Source: Phoronis australis (lineage: Eukaryota > Phoronida > Phoronidae). Taken from it: a stretch of DNA of 64,000 nucleotides. Position 1 is the first letter of the stretch. Every line of letters begins with the position of its first letter. The DNA lies in the NCBI GenBank assembly GCA_002633005.1, contig NMRA01000477.1:225568-289567 (forward strand), given 5' to 3'. Positions 35,701-50,700 of the stretch are shown here, in pieces. Below the pieces are notes generated by a model. The model ran no database searches and was not told where the DNA came from. It was given only the letters and a program-made list of their open reading frames with translations. The translations under genes were made by a program, and so were the position numbers.

Positions 35701-38700
35701 TGGGCGCACCTGTGCGGCAAAATTCTGGTTATACCTGTACCCTGCCCCCCCAACTCAAAATCCTGGATCCAACCATGGTACCAGATATGGATATTCAAAT
35801 GCATAGCAATGAGAAGTCATTAATGCGACTGCAACTAAATCTTCAGTCTGACAACTTTGATTGTTAATAAGATCCCCTGCCTAGAATGCATGCTGCAATT
35901 ATCATTTGATAAGAGTGAAACCCACAGTACAAGACACATGTCTTACCATTGTAATTTTTTGATCCAAGACTCATTGATGATACCAAAATGCGAGTGCCGA
36001 ACCCGATGGAGTGTGTGGCATGACTCTGGAACTTGATGTTACGTGTCAACACGGCCACTTCAGCAGCTTGAAAGTAGATGTCACCTTCGAACGCAACTGA
36101 CGACCCTGACAAAGTAAATACAGCCGATTTCAGATGACATTCGACAGACATAATAAAACACAGTGCATACTTCAGTCAGAACTGATAGTCAACTACTCCT
36201 GAAGCTCAGTGCATGGATAACAGAATATAATGCAATGAAAAGTACTGATCGAATGTGTTCATCTTCAACTTTCTCACAGCTTTTCACTAGTCACAAGAGT
36301 ATATAACCAACAACATACAATGCCATGCGCCAGCACCATCTATAATGTAAAATACCAGTACTTGTCAAAGAGTGATCACTACTGCTCACTTTGATATGCA
36401 TAATTTTTATGTCTCAAAGTAAAGTAATGTAAAGGAATGATATTTTTGTGAATGTTATATTGAACAAATACCAACACATGCAATACAATCACACAACACA
36501 ATCTGCAACACAATCACACAACACAATCTGCAACACAATCACACAGCACACGCAACACAATCACACAACACACGCAACACAATCACACAACACACACAAC
36601 ACAATCACACAACACACGCAACACAATCACACAACACATGCAACACAATCACACAACACAACACATGCAAAACCATCAAACAACACAATTTTACCGATAT
36701 GCCTGAAGTCCAATGCCCTGTCAAGGGTAAGTGTTTTCTTGTTCTCTATCTTTGCGATGACTCTCCTCTCATTCTCTGCAGGCCTGAAGCTAGTGGAGGC
36801 AATGGCTATCTCGTCACCAACTTTCCAATCGACCTCATCCTTGAGCTGAATAACCGTTGCCCCAGCTGTCACTGTCACAGCAAGGTGCGTGTACCGAGGC
36901 TTGGGTGGAATGCCGTGGAGATCAAGGCCACCAAACACGCCTGCAAAAATAAATATAAAACGTGTCCGCTTTAGGCAAGACAATTTCTCACTAAAACAGA
37001 TCATCATAATGGCAATGGATATGCCATGATATTATCTACACTAAGACACATAATGATGACAACAAGTTGACAACATCGTCAACTTTTCTGAACTCCTGAA
37101 GTTCACACAAAATGCTTTTTTGATGATTGAATTACAGTAGACTGTTCTACAATTATAATACAGTAATACTTAAAAGAGAACCTTGCTTTTGTTGAAGGTG
37201 TTTGTGGCTATTTTGGCACATTTCCTTCATAGATACAAAAACATTGGTGCTTTTATTTGCCAGTATTTATTGGCGTAAGGAAACATTAGGTGCTTTTGAA
37301 CTTGAATGCTCAGATGTACAATGACATGATAAAATTAAACCATTTCAAAACAAATCCCCATTGACAGTCAACATTAATAAAAGAGAAATAACGCAATGAA
37401 TTTTGTATTTTCACAATGCCACTTATTATGACATCAAAAGCATACTACCCAAACAGCAAGTCTTGATTCCACCTTCCATACAGTATAGATTTTGTACACT
37501 CCTGAACAGTAACTAAGCTCAGCAACCTAAATGTTGGACTTCATTTCGATAGATCAACATTCGGCTGTGGGGTGCTGTAAAATCTGACTAAGTAACAAAA
37601 TTAAAGATTAGTGGAGAATGAACATTTATCAACAGCCAAATGAAAAAGCTTTAAGTAGCACCATCGGCTGATCACTCCAACTTACCAATTGCATTGTTCC
37701 CGATGGGCGGGCCTCTGTAGACATTGTTGCCACTACGCTTCGTTCGAGGTGCGATTCGCTCCTCTACAAGCTGGCCGTAGTTTTGCCCTGAAGTCTTTAT
37801 GGTCACCTTGTTCTTGAACAGCTTGTCCTCCCATCCAACCACAATACGACCAAGAATGACAATGTCCTCAGCCTCTAGTTTATGTTCTCCTGAGTCATCC
37901 AGCTCCAAGTTACCCTCCACCTTAAGCATCTTCATTTTAGGTAAAGCTTCATTTGGATACCGTACGACCCACTTATCTGTAAAACAGACAGGAGTCAGTT
38001 GCTATGCTCCACACAAGTAATGACAAATTGTCAGAGGCAAACAAACTTATACAGAAAAAAGAGCAACGCAAAGCGTTGAAATGCACCCATGAATGCACGG
38101 CAGACAGTGTGCTTCTTGGGGTGTTTATTTGTATCATAAGAGTGGCCACTAGATGGCGCAAAATACATCGAATCCATCCAAAAATGGGAACATGCCATCG
38201 TTTTTTAATAGAAAGATATTTATTGAATTTCATAAAAATCCATAAAGGAACTTCAAAGAAACGGAGGAAAACGGAAAAAATGAAATTGCCACTAGGGGGC
38301 ACAGCATTCGTCAGATATGTCTGAAAGTAGTTGTCATCCGTTGTCAACTTCATATTAAAAATACATTTGCTAAATTTAATTAAACATCCAGCAGAGTGTT
38401 TAGGAGATACAGGTATGGGCGCAAAAAAAAACAACAAAACTGCCACTAGGAGGGGCCACAGTAGTCCAAGTTGTCAGAAAATCGTCAGTCCTCCCCTTCA
38501 CATTAGGAAGATACAAGGCAATTTCCACAATCATTCTTAGAGTGGTTTGGTTGACAGAGGGGCAGATGCCAAAAAACAGACTCAAAAACAGTAATAATGG
38601 ACACTATGTGATGCAAAATACCTCGAATACAACCGAAACGCAGAGGATAGCCTATTTGCTAAATTTCATGAAAAACCGTTGACAAGATAAAGACTGATGA

Positions 38701-41700
38701 GGTATAAGTAAAAAAAAATTGCCAAAAGGGGCATACCGATAGTCCGATCAAACAAAATTACAATGCAATTGCTTTTGAATAAACACCAAAAAATTAATGT
38801 TTAGTCACTAAACCTTCCAGGTAATATCATCCTATAATCAATATAACATAGGTTAAAACACGCAACAAAAAACACTTAGATGAAAGATATTCAAATCGGA
38901 GAATACAATATATGATCTGGCTATTACAATAAAACTTAATGACAAAAAACGAACCTTCTGGAATGACCAGGTCATTGCCATCGCTGAATGGACCATTTTC
39001 CTTGGCAAATTCTGTAAACGAGATCGCATTAGGAGGCCGTTCTCTCACGGGTGGTAAGCTCTGTGGGTCCGGAGGAGGCTCGCAATTAGGATAGAAACAG
39101 CGGTACGCTTTGACGTCTAGCTCAAAGTCGACAGGATATGTTAGTGTCTTCCCAGCAGGCTGCTTTCCAGAAACTGAAAACAAAAAATACACCGTCTAAG
39201 CTAATGTTTGAACGCTTACAGTTACATTTTTCTTTGTCAGAAACTTTTCACCTAGTTTTAAAGTGTTGTCAACGTTTTCAAATAAAGCCCACAAAACGAG
39301 CATTGGAGAGCGCATTAAAGCTTTCACAACTGTCTGAAAACATCTCTTCAGTGGAAATCACCAACAGGAGGAGATGTTTGGAACATGGTCAGTGCTCCAC
39401 ACACAGCTCAACTTCAACTCGCCAAGTGCGACTAGGCGCAAATCCCAGGTTAACAAAAGAAAATTAAAGTTGCCAAAACTGAGATGGGAGGTTGAAGACA
39501 GAAAAAAAAAAACTGTTGTCGCCATTATTGAAAATAATACGTATCTGCTCCATTTCTTCTATTTATCATTTGCTGGGTATTGCAGTCACTGTGTCAGACG
39601 ATCCAAGGCTGTCGTTTTTTTCCATCAATCAATGGTAACGACTCTACGATCACTTAAAACCTGTTTACCCAAGCTGGAAATTTATTCAGATCATATTTCC
39701 GACTTCTGTTTTGATTTGCTTACCCAAAATGAATTCCTCTTATCAACGGAGAACGCAGACAACCCGAAACACCGGAGGCACATGTTTCATTATCCAACCT
39801 CACCCGATTTTTGCCTGACAATTCCATTTTTCGTCTGTTTACTTCCTGTTGTAATTTTAGTATGTGTTTGATATGTGCGGACTACTTAGTGTGGCTACTA
39901 CACTGATTTCACGACAGAAACAGAAGAATTGTGAACCAAAGGTACCGAATCGAGGAAAACTAATAATGTTCCAAAGTCACCACAGATTTTGAAGTAAATT
40001 TCGTGTGAATCATTGTTAGTCTTTTGTACTCGCAGTGGCGACTTGGGATTTTTCCCAGGTCAACAACTACAATCTGAGGTCATGGATTTGCCAGCTGCAG
40101 GTCGCCAAACTGAGCACTGACAGTAAGTACATTTATGGGGAGAGAATTTGATAGTGTTTTGTATGCTTTTGAAAAATTAATGCTGAAAACTACGAATGAT
40201 TCCAAAACAATTTGTATCACTTGTAAGACTTCTTACTGATGTAGCAAAACTTCTTTTCCTGCGCGTCATACGTCCAGTCCCCATTGGCATGGTCCTTGTA
40301 AGTCAGGGGTGCATCACTTATTTTTCTGTCTTCTTTGTCTCCTTGTAGAATAAAGACACGGTCAGGCATCAAAGGTGCGTATTGGCAGATAACGATCCAG
40401 TCCTTCTCCTGTAAGTAACAAGACAGATTTCAGCACACCTCATACCACATACAGTGAACAGATGACACAGAGGGGCACAGACACAGAAAAAGTAAGAGCC
40501 TGGCAGTGCTTTGAACAAACTTAAGCAATAAATTCCAACCGCGATCGCTACGGAGAAAATTCTTCATTTTGAGACGCAAAATGATGGACAAGTTATCTTG
40601 TCAAATTTCCCAGTAACAACGAAACTTAGATATTGGCACGATTTGTACGGTGGAGCTGACATCAAACAATGGTAAATAGCATTTGCAGTGATGCAGAATG
40701 CCTATGAAAACAGTGAAAACTGGTCTTGCTTCTCACCTCAATGCGGCTGAAGCGTCCAGTATAGGTGATGTTGAAAGGGGTGCAGCTTTCCCAGCTGATT
40801 GTGTTAACCTGACCAATCACCAGGTCAAACATCCATCCAGGGATATGGGTCATACGCTTTTTACCCCATGGTACGGAGTCATTTCCAAAAGAGTTGGTAG
40901 CAGTCATTGGCTTGTAGTTACACTCGTCCGGAGTTTCGACTTTCACGGCAAATCGAGTAATTTTCACCGAGGGCTGACACAGACAGGATTGGACATTGAT
41001 GCTGTAGTCTGAAATGGGTTTGCAGTTGTCAGAAGGTAGAGTTTTCAGACAGGGAAGGATCCTTGATCCGGGTGACGAGTTATCAGCTAATGTTCCATCC
41101 AAGTCATTTAGTACTGTCTCGTGTGTCCATTCCCAATGGCCACGTTTGGGCGAGTCAACAAATGATATTTTGTTGAACATTGCATCATAGCCACCACACC
41201 AGACTGCGCATGTACAGTGGATGCGAGTGACCGCCAAAACAGACGAGCCATTATACTTGAAGTTGACAAACTCCGTGCTCTCCACATACTGGCCATCAGA
41301 GAAAGGCATGATAATGCCATACTCATAGTGACCATCCAAACGCTTTTCATTTTCTTCGCAAGCGATGACCGTAGAGTTCGATATCAGAGCTTTACCTCCT
41401 GTCTCACGTACACGTTTACCCTCAAAGCCAGCTCTCTCGTTACAATAAACGACAAAGTTGTCAAACGTGATCTGACCAGCGTTGACAAACTCCGCCCCCT
41501 TCTCATTGTGCCAGGCAACAAAATCTCGAAACACTGCGGGGATCAGAGCTCCATCAGGTTTACCCCCCTCCCGAGGAATGTACCACTCGAAGATCCAAAG
41601 ACCAAACCAACCATTTGAATGAGCTGTATTGTTTTGGAACACTCCTAGAGGTTCATGTTGGGGGTAAATGGATTCGTCAAATGATGGACCGTCAGGGTGC

Positions 41701-44700
41701 GGGTTCATGCGATACCAAAAGCCAAAATGGCTGCCGCCAGAAGCTCTGTTGTGTTGAATCGTATTGTTGGGATGCGTTACCCAGAATGCCGAAGGGGTGA
41801 CGTCATCGTTGAGCAGACTAGAGCTGTCTCGCACTTTCACCAGCAGATTGTACTGTATAGTGTTTCCAGTCTCGATGCCATCTTCCAAAAACATGGCGCC
41901 ACCCATGATATTGAACCCAACGTTGTGTTCAATCATCAGGTTGTGAGAGTTGTGTATATTGACAGCGCGGTTGAATGTCCAGTGGATGGCGCAGCCACGC
42001 ACGTATGATTTCTCGGCATTTCCCAGAAGGTGAAAATGTATTGGGTAACGTCCCAGACGGAATGCTTGGCCCATGTATGTCAGCTCCACATGAGAAATGT
42101 GACCTGCAAAAGTGAAATTCATGAAGCTAGTTAAACAGTCTTAAATTTCTTTCCATTTTGTCCCGTCCAAAGAAAACATACAAAATACCACTTCAGTGTA
42201 ATGACATCTAATTTCAGTTGCAGATCTTTTCCATTTAATTCCCGCTGAAAATAATGCTTCATGATGCCTTGTTACGACTGTAATTACCCTTTAACACAAA
42301 CTCCAGATGCCATCACAGTGGTCCATTATGTAGAGCAACTGAGAATGTTGGCCCACTAACTTCCATTGTACATGTGTACTGGGCACTGAGCCCCATGATG
42401 CAAACAACTTTGATTATCGTCATTCATAACTGTGTATGACCATATGACTTTTGATATCACAGCTTTCAATAATTCAAAAGTTTGCATTTTTCAATAGCTC
42501 TTAGCGAATGTTTAACCCTAGTCCACGACCAATGCCTGGTGCTACAACTCAGTCATCATTCACAAACAAACCCAGCAACCACTTAAAAAGGGCACTGATC
42601 AATGTTTGTCCGAAGAGAGGACGATCGTCCTCATGAACATTTCAATGTGGTTGAGCATGTTGCAAACACAGCCACCCTGAACGATTAATTAATGGTGCAA
42701 AAGCAGAGCACAGGAACATGATGCTAGATTCATTGGACTGCACATGTTAACTACGGCACATGTACGGTCAACACTTTTACCAGATCCTGTCACACTTACA
42801 GCAAATTCAAGACACAAAACTTCTAACATTTCCTCACACACTCAAAATTACAAAAACTTTTACTCGAGTCTCTGATGGTTTTGACGTTCTAGTTGGTTAT
42901 GGAAAGAGAATCTATTCATAACACTTACCAACAGCTTCATGCGTGTCTTTCTCAGCCGAATGGAACAGGATGTGGCCACCAAACTGGTCAGAGCCTACCT
43001 CCTTTCCAAACCGTCCTTGGAAACATGTTTGAGTGGCAAATTCACCTGAAACAAATGGTAGACAGAGCCTGATGTTTGGCTGAAGATGGATGAGAACAAT
43101 ATGGGTGGGAAATTTGCATGCAGCAAAGGTGAAGGGCGATACTAAAAAAGTTGGATCTGTTTTTGAAGTCAAAGTTACAGCTTGAAGACACATAATGCTT
43201 AGTTATCACTACACAAAATCAACGTACGCCTGTGTCAGTAATCTGGTCACTGGGATTAACCTTGGTTACCTTGTACAGAGAAATTTGGGAATGTGTCTAC
43301 AACTTAGGGCCACGAGTCTGGAAATTTGTACGAGTTTGGTGTCTGTTGTTCCAGCACTGAGGTTTACAGGGTTCAAGCTGAAATTTGGAGTCATGACCAT
43401 GTTTCTGTCCTTGGTCAAAGTGAATAAAGAGAGATGGTGACGGAAACTCATGGGTGGGACAACAATGCCATTTCCCTGTTGTTATACCCCATATTTAGAA
43501 AACGTCTCAACTACAACCCAACCAGCAATTTGTTAACAGACTGCCAATTGGCTAGTAACTTATTTTCCAGTCAGTAGCTAGTTCAAAGAATGCAATTGGA
43601 AACATTGTTAACAAACAATTATGAATAGGTATTTGAATTTCAAACGTGAATCATCAATTGCATGGCAAGTTCAAAAGTAATACCCTTGGTAATCATAGAA
43701 GTTTGCAGTTAATGCCTGTTTCTAAATAGGCAGCACATCAGTATTGTTGACAGAGAAAATTAATGAGGACTGGGACGTTTTGCATCATCAATAGTCACCA
43801 AAACATCTCTGAAAATTAACACTGAAATATGTTCCTAAGGTAACTGAGAATTTGCAACAATTCACTTCAAAAACACAGTTTTGGCTATAAATTTGAGTAT
43901 ATTAATGACAATATTAACAGTAGCTTGAACAAAATGATAAGACGAGGTACCAGTTTCTCATACTCAGCCTTACCCGTATCAAAGCCCTCGGGACAGGCCT
44001 CAATGACCTCCCCAGCCCAGTCCATATGCTGTGCCCCCATGATCTTAACATTGCGTGTCAACAGACCGACCTCTCCACGAAGCTCTATTGTTCGTTTGCC
44101 ATAGGTACGCGTCACGCCCAAATGGGTGTACTCCAGATTCTTATCGAGTGTCAGAGTTTTCTTGTCAACAGATATTGCTTTGATGTTCCTCGTCTCCGTT
44201 TCAATTTGGCTGTGACGGTGATTTGTTGTCGGGATGACAACTGTGTCTCCAACCTACACAAACACAGAGCGCAAATCAAAATATTTCTCATAAAGCCTCC
44301 CCCCTCCAAGCAAAGTATTAATTGGCAAGGAGATGCAAGCTTTATTGTAATAAAATAATTTGTTGCCAAATTTAAGCCAAATATTAATTCAAAAGAGTAT
44401 GCCTAGCTGCTACTCTTTTAGTGAAAATACTGGAAGGTAAATATTACATATAATCTTAGTGAATACCCACTAGCAATATTCTGACATAATTAAGTCATTC
44501 TTGTTGTTACCGATATTTACAGGCCATATTTTCACAAGTCAAAAATTTAATAAATATTTAAACATTTTCCAGAATTTAACTTCGTATCATGTGAAAAACA
44601 TGATCAGCAGAACCATCTGAGCTTACAAACTGACAAAGTCAGTTTTTTAAGAAATAGCATGTAAATTTCAATGCTCAAATTATTGTTCGCATTTAACATT

Positions 44701-47700
44701 CAACGTTTCAGTTCTTGTTTGCCCATGCTTCATTTTTTGGACCGTGAATTTTCTACAAAACAAATCCCCACCTTCCAATCAACAGGCTTCTGAAGGGACA
44801 CCTTGTCTTGTCCAGAGGCGGCAGTCTCAGCAAGAAGTACCCATGTGTGTTCAATAGGTCTGCCTGTAAGTACACAGACTCAATAAACAGAAAGAAGCAT
44901 CACAGTCAGTTACTGTATTCATATGAGTTAATGCCCAGAATATCTATCTAATCAATAGCAGAACTCAAAAACAAGGGAGTGATGCTAAGTCCCGCATGGC
45001 AGTTTGAAACCACTGTGTGGTCATTAACATTAAATACCAATTAAGGTTGACAGCCAGGGAGTTGCCTTAATGTAGGCCATTTCACAAGCAAGAGAAAATT
45101 TTAAAAATCGATACAAAGTGGGCAGCTTGTGAGTTGCATGTGAATTGTGTGACTTTCATGAGCTGGAATGGCGCTTACAGGAACTAAAAGTCCTAAGTGC
45201 ACTAATAAGGTGGATTGTGTACAGCCAACCACAGGCATTTAAAGTGAAAACCTGGAAGATCAGGGCCCGGTCTTGAGACTGGGCCCTGAAGGTCAGCATT
45301 AAATCAAGCCATCAAGAAAATGACGATGTGCAGAAAAGACGTACCATAACGACACTCTCCGCTCCATAAGGGAAACAAAAAAGGGCATCTACTGTGACAA
45401 ATTTCCCCCACAAGCCCTAACAGCAACATCAGGGCCAAAACATCGCAATATGACTTAGGAGATACAGGGAATTTCACCACCGTTTAGCTGTCACTGTTGA
45501 ATTGTAACGGTAACTGAAATGCTTTGAGGTTTATTGCCATTTCAGAATTTACAATTTTTGGGTTGTCCAACCCTGATACACTCTAAAGCAATGTCGTGAG
45601 TCGCTGATAGTTTCCATGGTCTCTTTAAGTATTGAAAATGAAACCCTATCGATGCAATGAATAGGACGAGGCCAACTGTAAAAGTTTACAAAGCTAGTTA
45701 ATTTGTTGTTTTTTGGCAACTAAAAGAGCTGGCAGTTTTTACGAGTGTATTACCATGCAACTCCAGAGTTCCATGTCGGATCCCCAGGTTCTTAGTGCCA
45801 TAAACAGGGATCTCTTTCGTCCTCTGATGACCATGTAGCTCAATAATAGCTTCTCCCTGGTATGGGCTAGCCTCAGTACCAATCTGAAACATGGTCACAA
45901 ATTAGTCTACAGGTAACATCCCAGAGGGATACACAATGGTACCCGAATTCGAGGCACATTTGAATGATCAATAAGAAAAAGGCAGCAAAGGCCTGTCATT
46001 CAAAAAACATGTAGCCACTCTTGTCATAACCCAGTACAAAAACTTTCATTGTTTTTGTTTCCTTCTTCAATACAATAATAGAAATGGAATGGATAAATTT
46101 AAGAAAAAATAAAGAATGTGAACGTTTCTTGACATCGGTTTGATTGCTTCACTGCTCTCATCAGCTCTGCTTAAATTCATTCTATGCTAAAAGTCATAAA
46201 AGACTGATACATGAACACGAAATTTGTTTTTGGTATTTGAACTTCACTTAGACAGAAATTAAGTCGGTTTTTGACATGGATGAACACACACACTACGCCT
46301 TCCTTACCTGTTGCAAATTAATTCACAAATTAAACGAGGAGCTGAGTGAAATACGGTCTCACGAATAATCTTCATTGTACGGATTTATTTACAACTTTAT
46401 GAAAAGCTGAAATTATCATATGAACACAGGAAACTGTACAGGACTGGTCTAAAACAGTGACATGGTAAGACATAATAAAGAATAGAAAAAAGAAACTGAC
46501 CAGCTGATACGACCATATTCTTCAATTGAACATCACAAACATGTTTCATACCTGTAATAGTCCACCTTTGACCAACAGACAGTTGACAAACTTCAGCGTG
46601 GGTCCCTTCTGGCCCTCACCGGGGTCCTCAAAGATAAGCGCACCTGCCAACGAACACAAACAAATCAAAATGAACACTTACACATCCAGCACCATTCTGG
46701 AGAAAGGATTCAAGGCCATGTGAATCATGAACACCTTAGAGAAGCCACCACATGTCCGAAGTCCATAAACCAATGAATTTGAATTGAGGACTAATAATAA
46801 GTCAGTTTTCATTGATCACAGCTCGACAAACAACAATTTTTGATTGACATAGCAATAGTATAACTGTCTTAGATACAATGAACGCCATTCTGTCTTACTG
46901 AAAACCTCAACATTGAGTGGAATGCAACAAAGCACAAGATGCCTTACTGTACAGATGTAATAACCACCTGAGATACATTCCGCATACCACATGGGTAAGG
47001 TACCAATCAGAGACGATATCTTCAAGCCAAAGGTAAAATACCCGCCAAGGATTTTAACACATTCCCATTAACTCCTCCAGTAAGAAACCTCCATGGGAAT
47101 TAAACATATCAAAATAAACCACTCATTAGAAAACCAATCTGGCAATTCTAGACACATTTTGCCAAAAATCATAACATTTCTATGTTGGGATGTTTACTGG
47201 AATCATATGTATCTGCCAACATCCAACAAATCGTTGTGTCAAAGTCCAACAACCTGTTTGAGTGACTAAGGTAAAGTTCCTGACAAAGACTTCAACACAT
47301 TCCAACTAACTTCAACAGGAGGAGAACCTTCCTGGGAGGTAACCAATACAAAATAAGCCATTCATTACAAAACCAATCTGGCATACATTTTGCCAATAAT
47401 TATTTGAAAAATTTTAGGTCAGGTTGTTTACTAGAATCATTACATATCTGCCAACTCTGACAAAACATTAGCATGAAAGAACAACAATCTGACATAATAA
47501 TAATCACTTGAAATAAGTTTGACAACAGAGCAGTAATTTTACTGAGACAAAGATGAATATCATGTTCTGATTCATATCCTAAAATTATACTCTGCCACAA
47601 TAGTATTAAGTTCAGCCAAAGCCCAAATGTCCAGTTTATTTGGAAAACTACCATCAACATAAACTCCCAGTTTTATCAAACATTTCTGTCTCGGTGTAAA

Positions 47701-50700
47701 ACTATTCAGACATTCAACCCACCTTCAATTACCAGAACCTTCAGGATGGGTGTGACTGTTGCATTGTCCAGCATGACCACTTGACCTGCTGGGATGACCA
47801 CTATGTCATCTTTCTGAGGCAGGGTGCTATTAGCCCCTCCCCATGTGAAGGGGGAACTCCAACGGTCAATATACAGATACTCAGACTTGTCGACCTGTGA
47901 AGTATTGAATACCATACAGAAATCACAGCTTACTTTTACCAACTGACTAATAATCACACAAATGAATCGTTAGCTGATGGATTTCAAATCTGATTGACAA
48001 AATCATACGCCCAATGAACGCAAACTTCAACTGAAACATCTGGACTGGCAATAGGAGAAATTGAAGAAATGTATGCAATAACAAAGTGCTTTAACATGCT
48101 GCCTAACAATGACTTAAAGCAAAATTATCTAGTATTACTAACATGGTAGCCAGGGATAAAAGTTCATTTTCCTAGTAGATGATATTTAGTAGTAGGCATC
48201 TGAATGATCTTCAACCATTTTGTGTTCAAGGGACGTAAGTGTAATGGGAAGGCATCTGCGTGATTGTCATAAAAACAGGCTGAAATTGGAACATTGACAA
48301 TGATGATCTAAGATGTCTTGTCGCATAGTAAGTACTTCAAAAAGCAAACCAGGGGAGGGAGGGACGTAGAGGAGGGAAGGAAGGAAGACAGGGGAGGTTG
48401 GGTGACAGGGGGGATACAATGCATATGTCATGGTCCAGAAACTCTGCTACTTGACTAACCTTGCAAGTCTTTCCAACATCAGTGTTTTCAACAACCACGT
48501 TGGTTCTGAAGCCTGTAGCAGATGGGGTCCTCTTTTCAGTGACGCAAACAATCTCAGTGTCTGATCCCGTGGATACAATACAGGGGGAGCCACCGATGTC
48601 AACCACATTTTTGCTCTTAGTGGAGCTGGAAGGAGGAAGCACATTCAGGACTTATAAGCAAGATTTAAGACACTAAGGATTAGTTAACATAGGAACTTAT
48701 CAGTGCTTACTAACAACAAATATCACATTTACTAACAATTTTCGCTCAACTCAAGTCCTGATGCTGAGTTGACAAACAATTTTTTTGAACTTATTCATGG
48801 GCAATTCGTGCCATTGGACTTGCATGAATCACTTCAATATCCCACCACATGACAGCAAAAATTCGATGGTATGGTCACAAAATTTCTTAAAAATGACATA
48901 ATTGTATAATCCCACTTGAGTGTCTTAAATTGACGTCCAAGACAAAATATTCTACTGCCATGTAGTGACAAAATTCATGTTAGCACGACACCTGATAAAT
49001 AAATGCAAATGGCTTTCAGCTTTGATTTCCATTTCTGTTTTGTTCGTTCACACAATCTAGGTGCCACTATAGAAAGTTAATAACAATACAAGGTGTAAGC
49101 TCACTTAGTATAAGTGAGTCATTGTAAAATCCATTTCAAACTGAAGGGGTCATATCAGCATTAGCCATTGTTAAGCAATGCTTACCTGAAGCCACTGCCT
49201 GTGATTGTAATCCTAGTGCCCCCTCCTGTGCCTCCCAAGGAAGGTTCCACTTTAGTAATTGCAGGGGTTGAAGCACTGTCGTATGTATATTTTGAGGAAC
49301 AATTCGCTGACTTGCCCTGAACTGTGACAGTTACAACGCATGGAGAGCTGGCACCTAAAAGAGAATGAGTCAAGGTAAGACAACTTAACTTTTTCATTGA
49401 AGATAAGGAAAGCCAACAGTAATGCTCTATACGAAAACAATACACTGTGTTATAGATGTCCGCTAAACATGGGAGAAAAGAAAGAAAAATTGCAGAACTA
49501 GAAGTAATGCTAAACAATAACCAGCTCTCAAATGGAGTCAACTAGTCCCATTTGCAGATCAAAGGTTGACTTCTTGTATGTTACTTTAGACTTAAGACTG
49601 GGCTCAATACATGCACAATGACCCAGCTGGCAATTTCACAATGAGCTGTTGATTATCCAGTCAGAAATAACACCTAAGGAAAAAACAACCAATTCTACAC
49701 AATCAGGTAAGTGGTGTGGATAAAAAATTTGCTTCTCGATAGAAGGCAGGTTTGTGTGACCATTTTACATTATAATATAACAGAGCCCGATGGTTGACAC
49801 TTACTGATAGGTGGTGTTTCACAGACAACTTGAGATGACGTCATGCTTGTGATTTTGCACTCTTCGCCACAGATGGACACGGCTGTTTGGTTGTCGACGA
49901 AACCAGAACCAGCGATGGTCAAGCTATTGCCACCGCACTGACTTCCTGTTTCAAGACGAAGTGACATGCAATTAAAAAAATAGGGAGAATTTTTCACCTA
50001 ATCATCAAAGAAAAAGGCAGGCAATTGTGTTTTTTATTGTCTAACTTATCAATAAAAATGAAGATATTAAAGAAAAATTTAGTGAGTAACCAACTTCGTA
50101 AATACTGTGTAAATGAATGTAATAAATTGGCATCAACAGTTTCAAATTATTTCTACTTGGTATTTGCATGCAGTAATCATCTCCAGTGCACAATTCCCAT
50201 CAGCCACTCATACAGACTGGCATACAGAGCCGTGTCTGCTGAAATAAATAAGAGTTGCGAGGAGTGTAAGCATGTTAAGTTCGCATTTACTGGGTAAGTT
50301 TAACACAGAGTGCAAGTGACATAACTAACTCAACAGGTAGAAAAAATCATCAAGTTTTTTGAACCACCTGTTTTTAAGGCATGTACTTTTGGTGTGCCAA
50401 TTTCGCTAAATTTAGCTGCAAGCATATCATTTAGACATAAACACAATATCAATGAATTCTGCCTACCTTTGTCAGGGGAGATGGAGGCGACAGACAGAAC
50501 ATAACTGAACTGAACAGGTGAAGAGGCCTTGGCATAACCCTTGTTGTCAACGTACACCTGGACATCATATGTTCCCGAGGGGTTGGCACCGACTTTACAT
50601 TTGATCTCTTGATTGGTCAAACTGGTCTGCTGACAGGGAGATGAGTTGATGGTGACCTCAACAGTAGATCCGAAATCATTTCCTGCCAAGGTGATCTCTT

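Noticed and set aside
36448-36849. 133-codon plus-strand open frame rich in Thr, Gln, His
   Set aside because: Translation of the CACAACACA minisatellite running antisense through exon 26.
39374-39871. 165-codon plus-strand open frame with a hydrophobic end
   Set aside because: Lies in an intron antisense to the gene; no homology recognised and the hydrophobic end is AT-rich sequence.
41217-42008. Plus-strand open frames across exon 22
   Set aside because: Shadows of the strongly coding minus-strand beta-helix exon.
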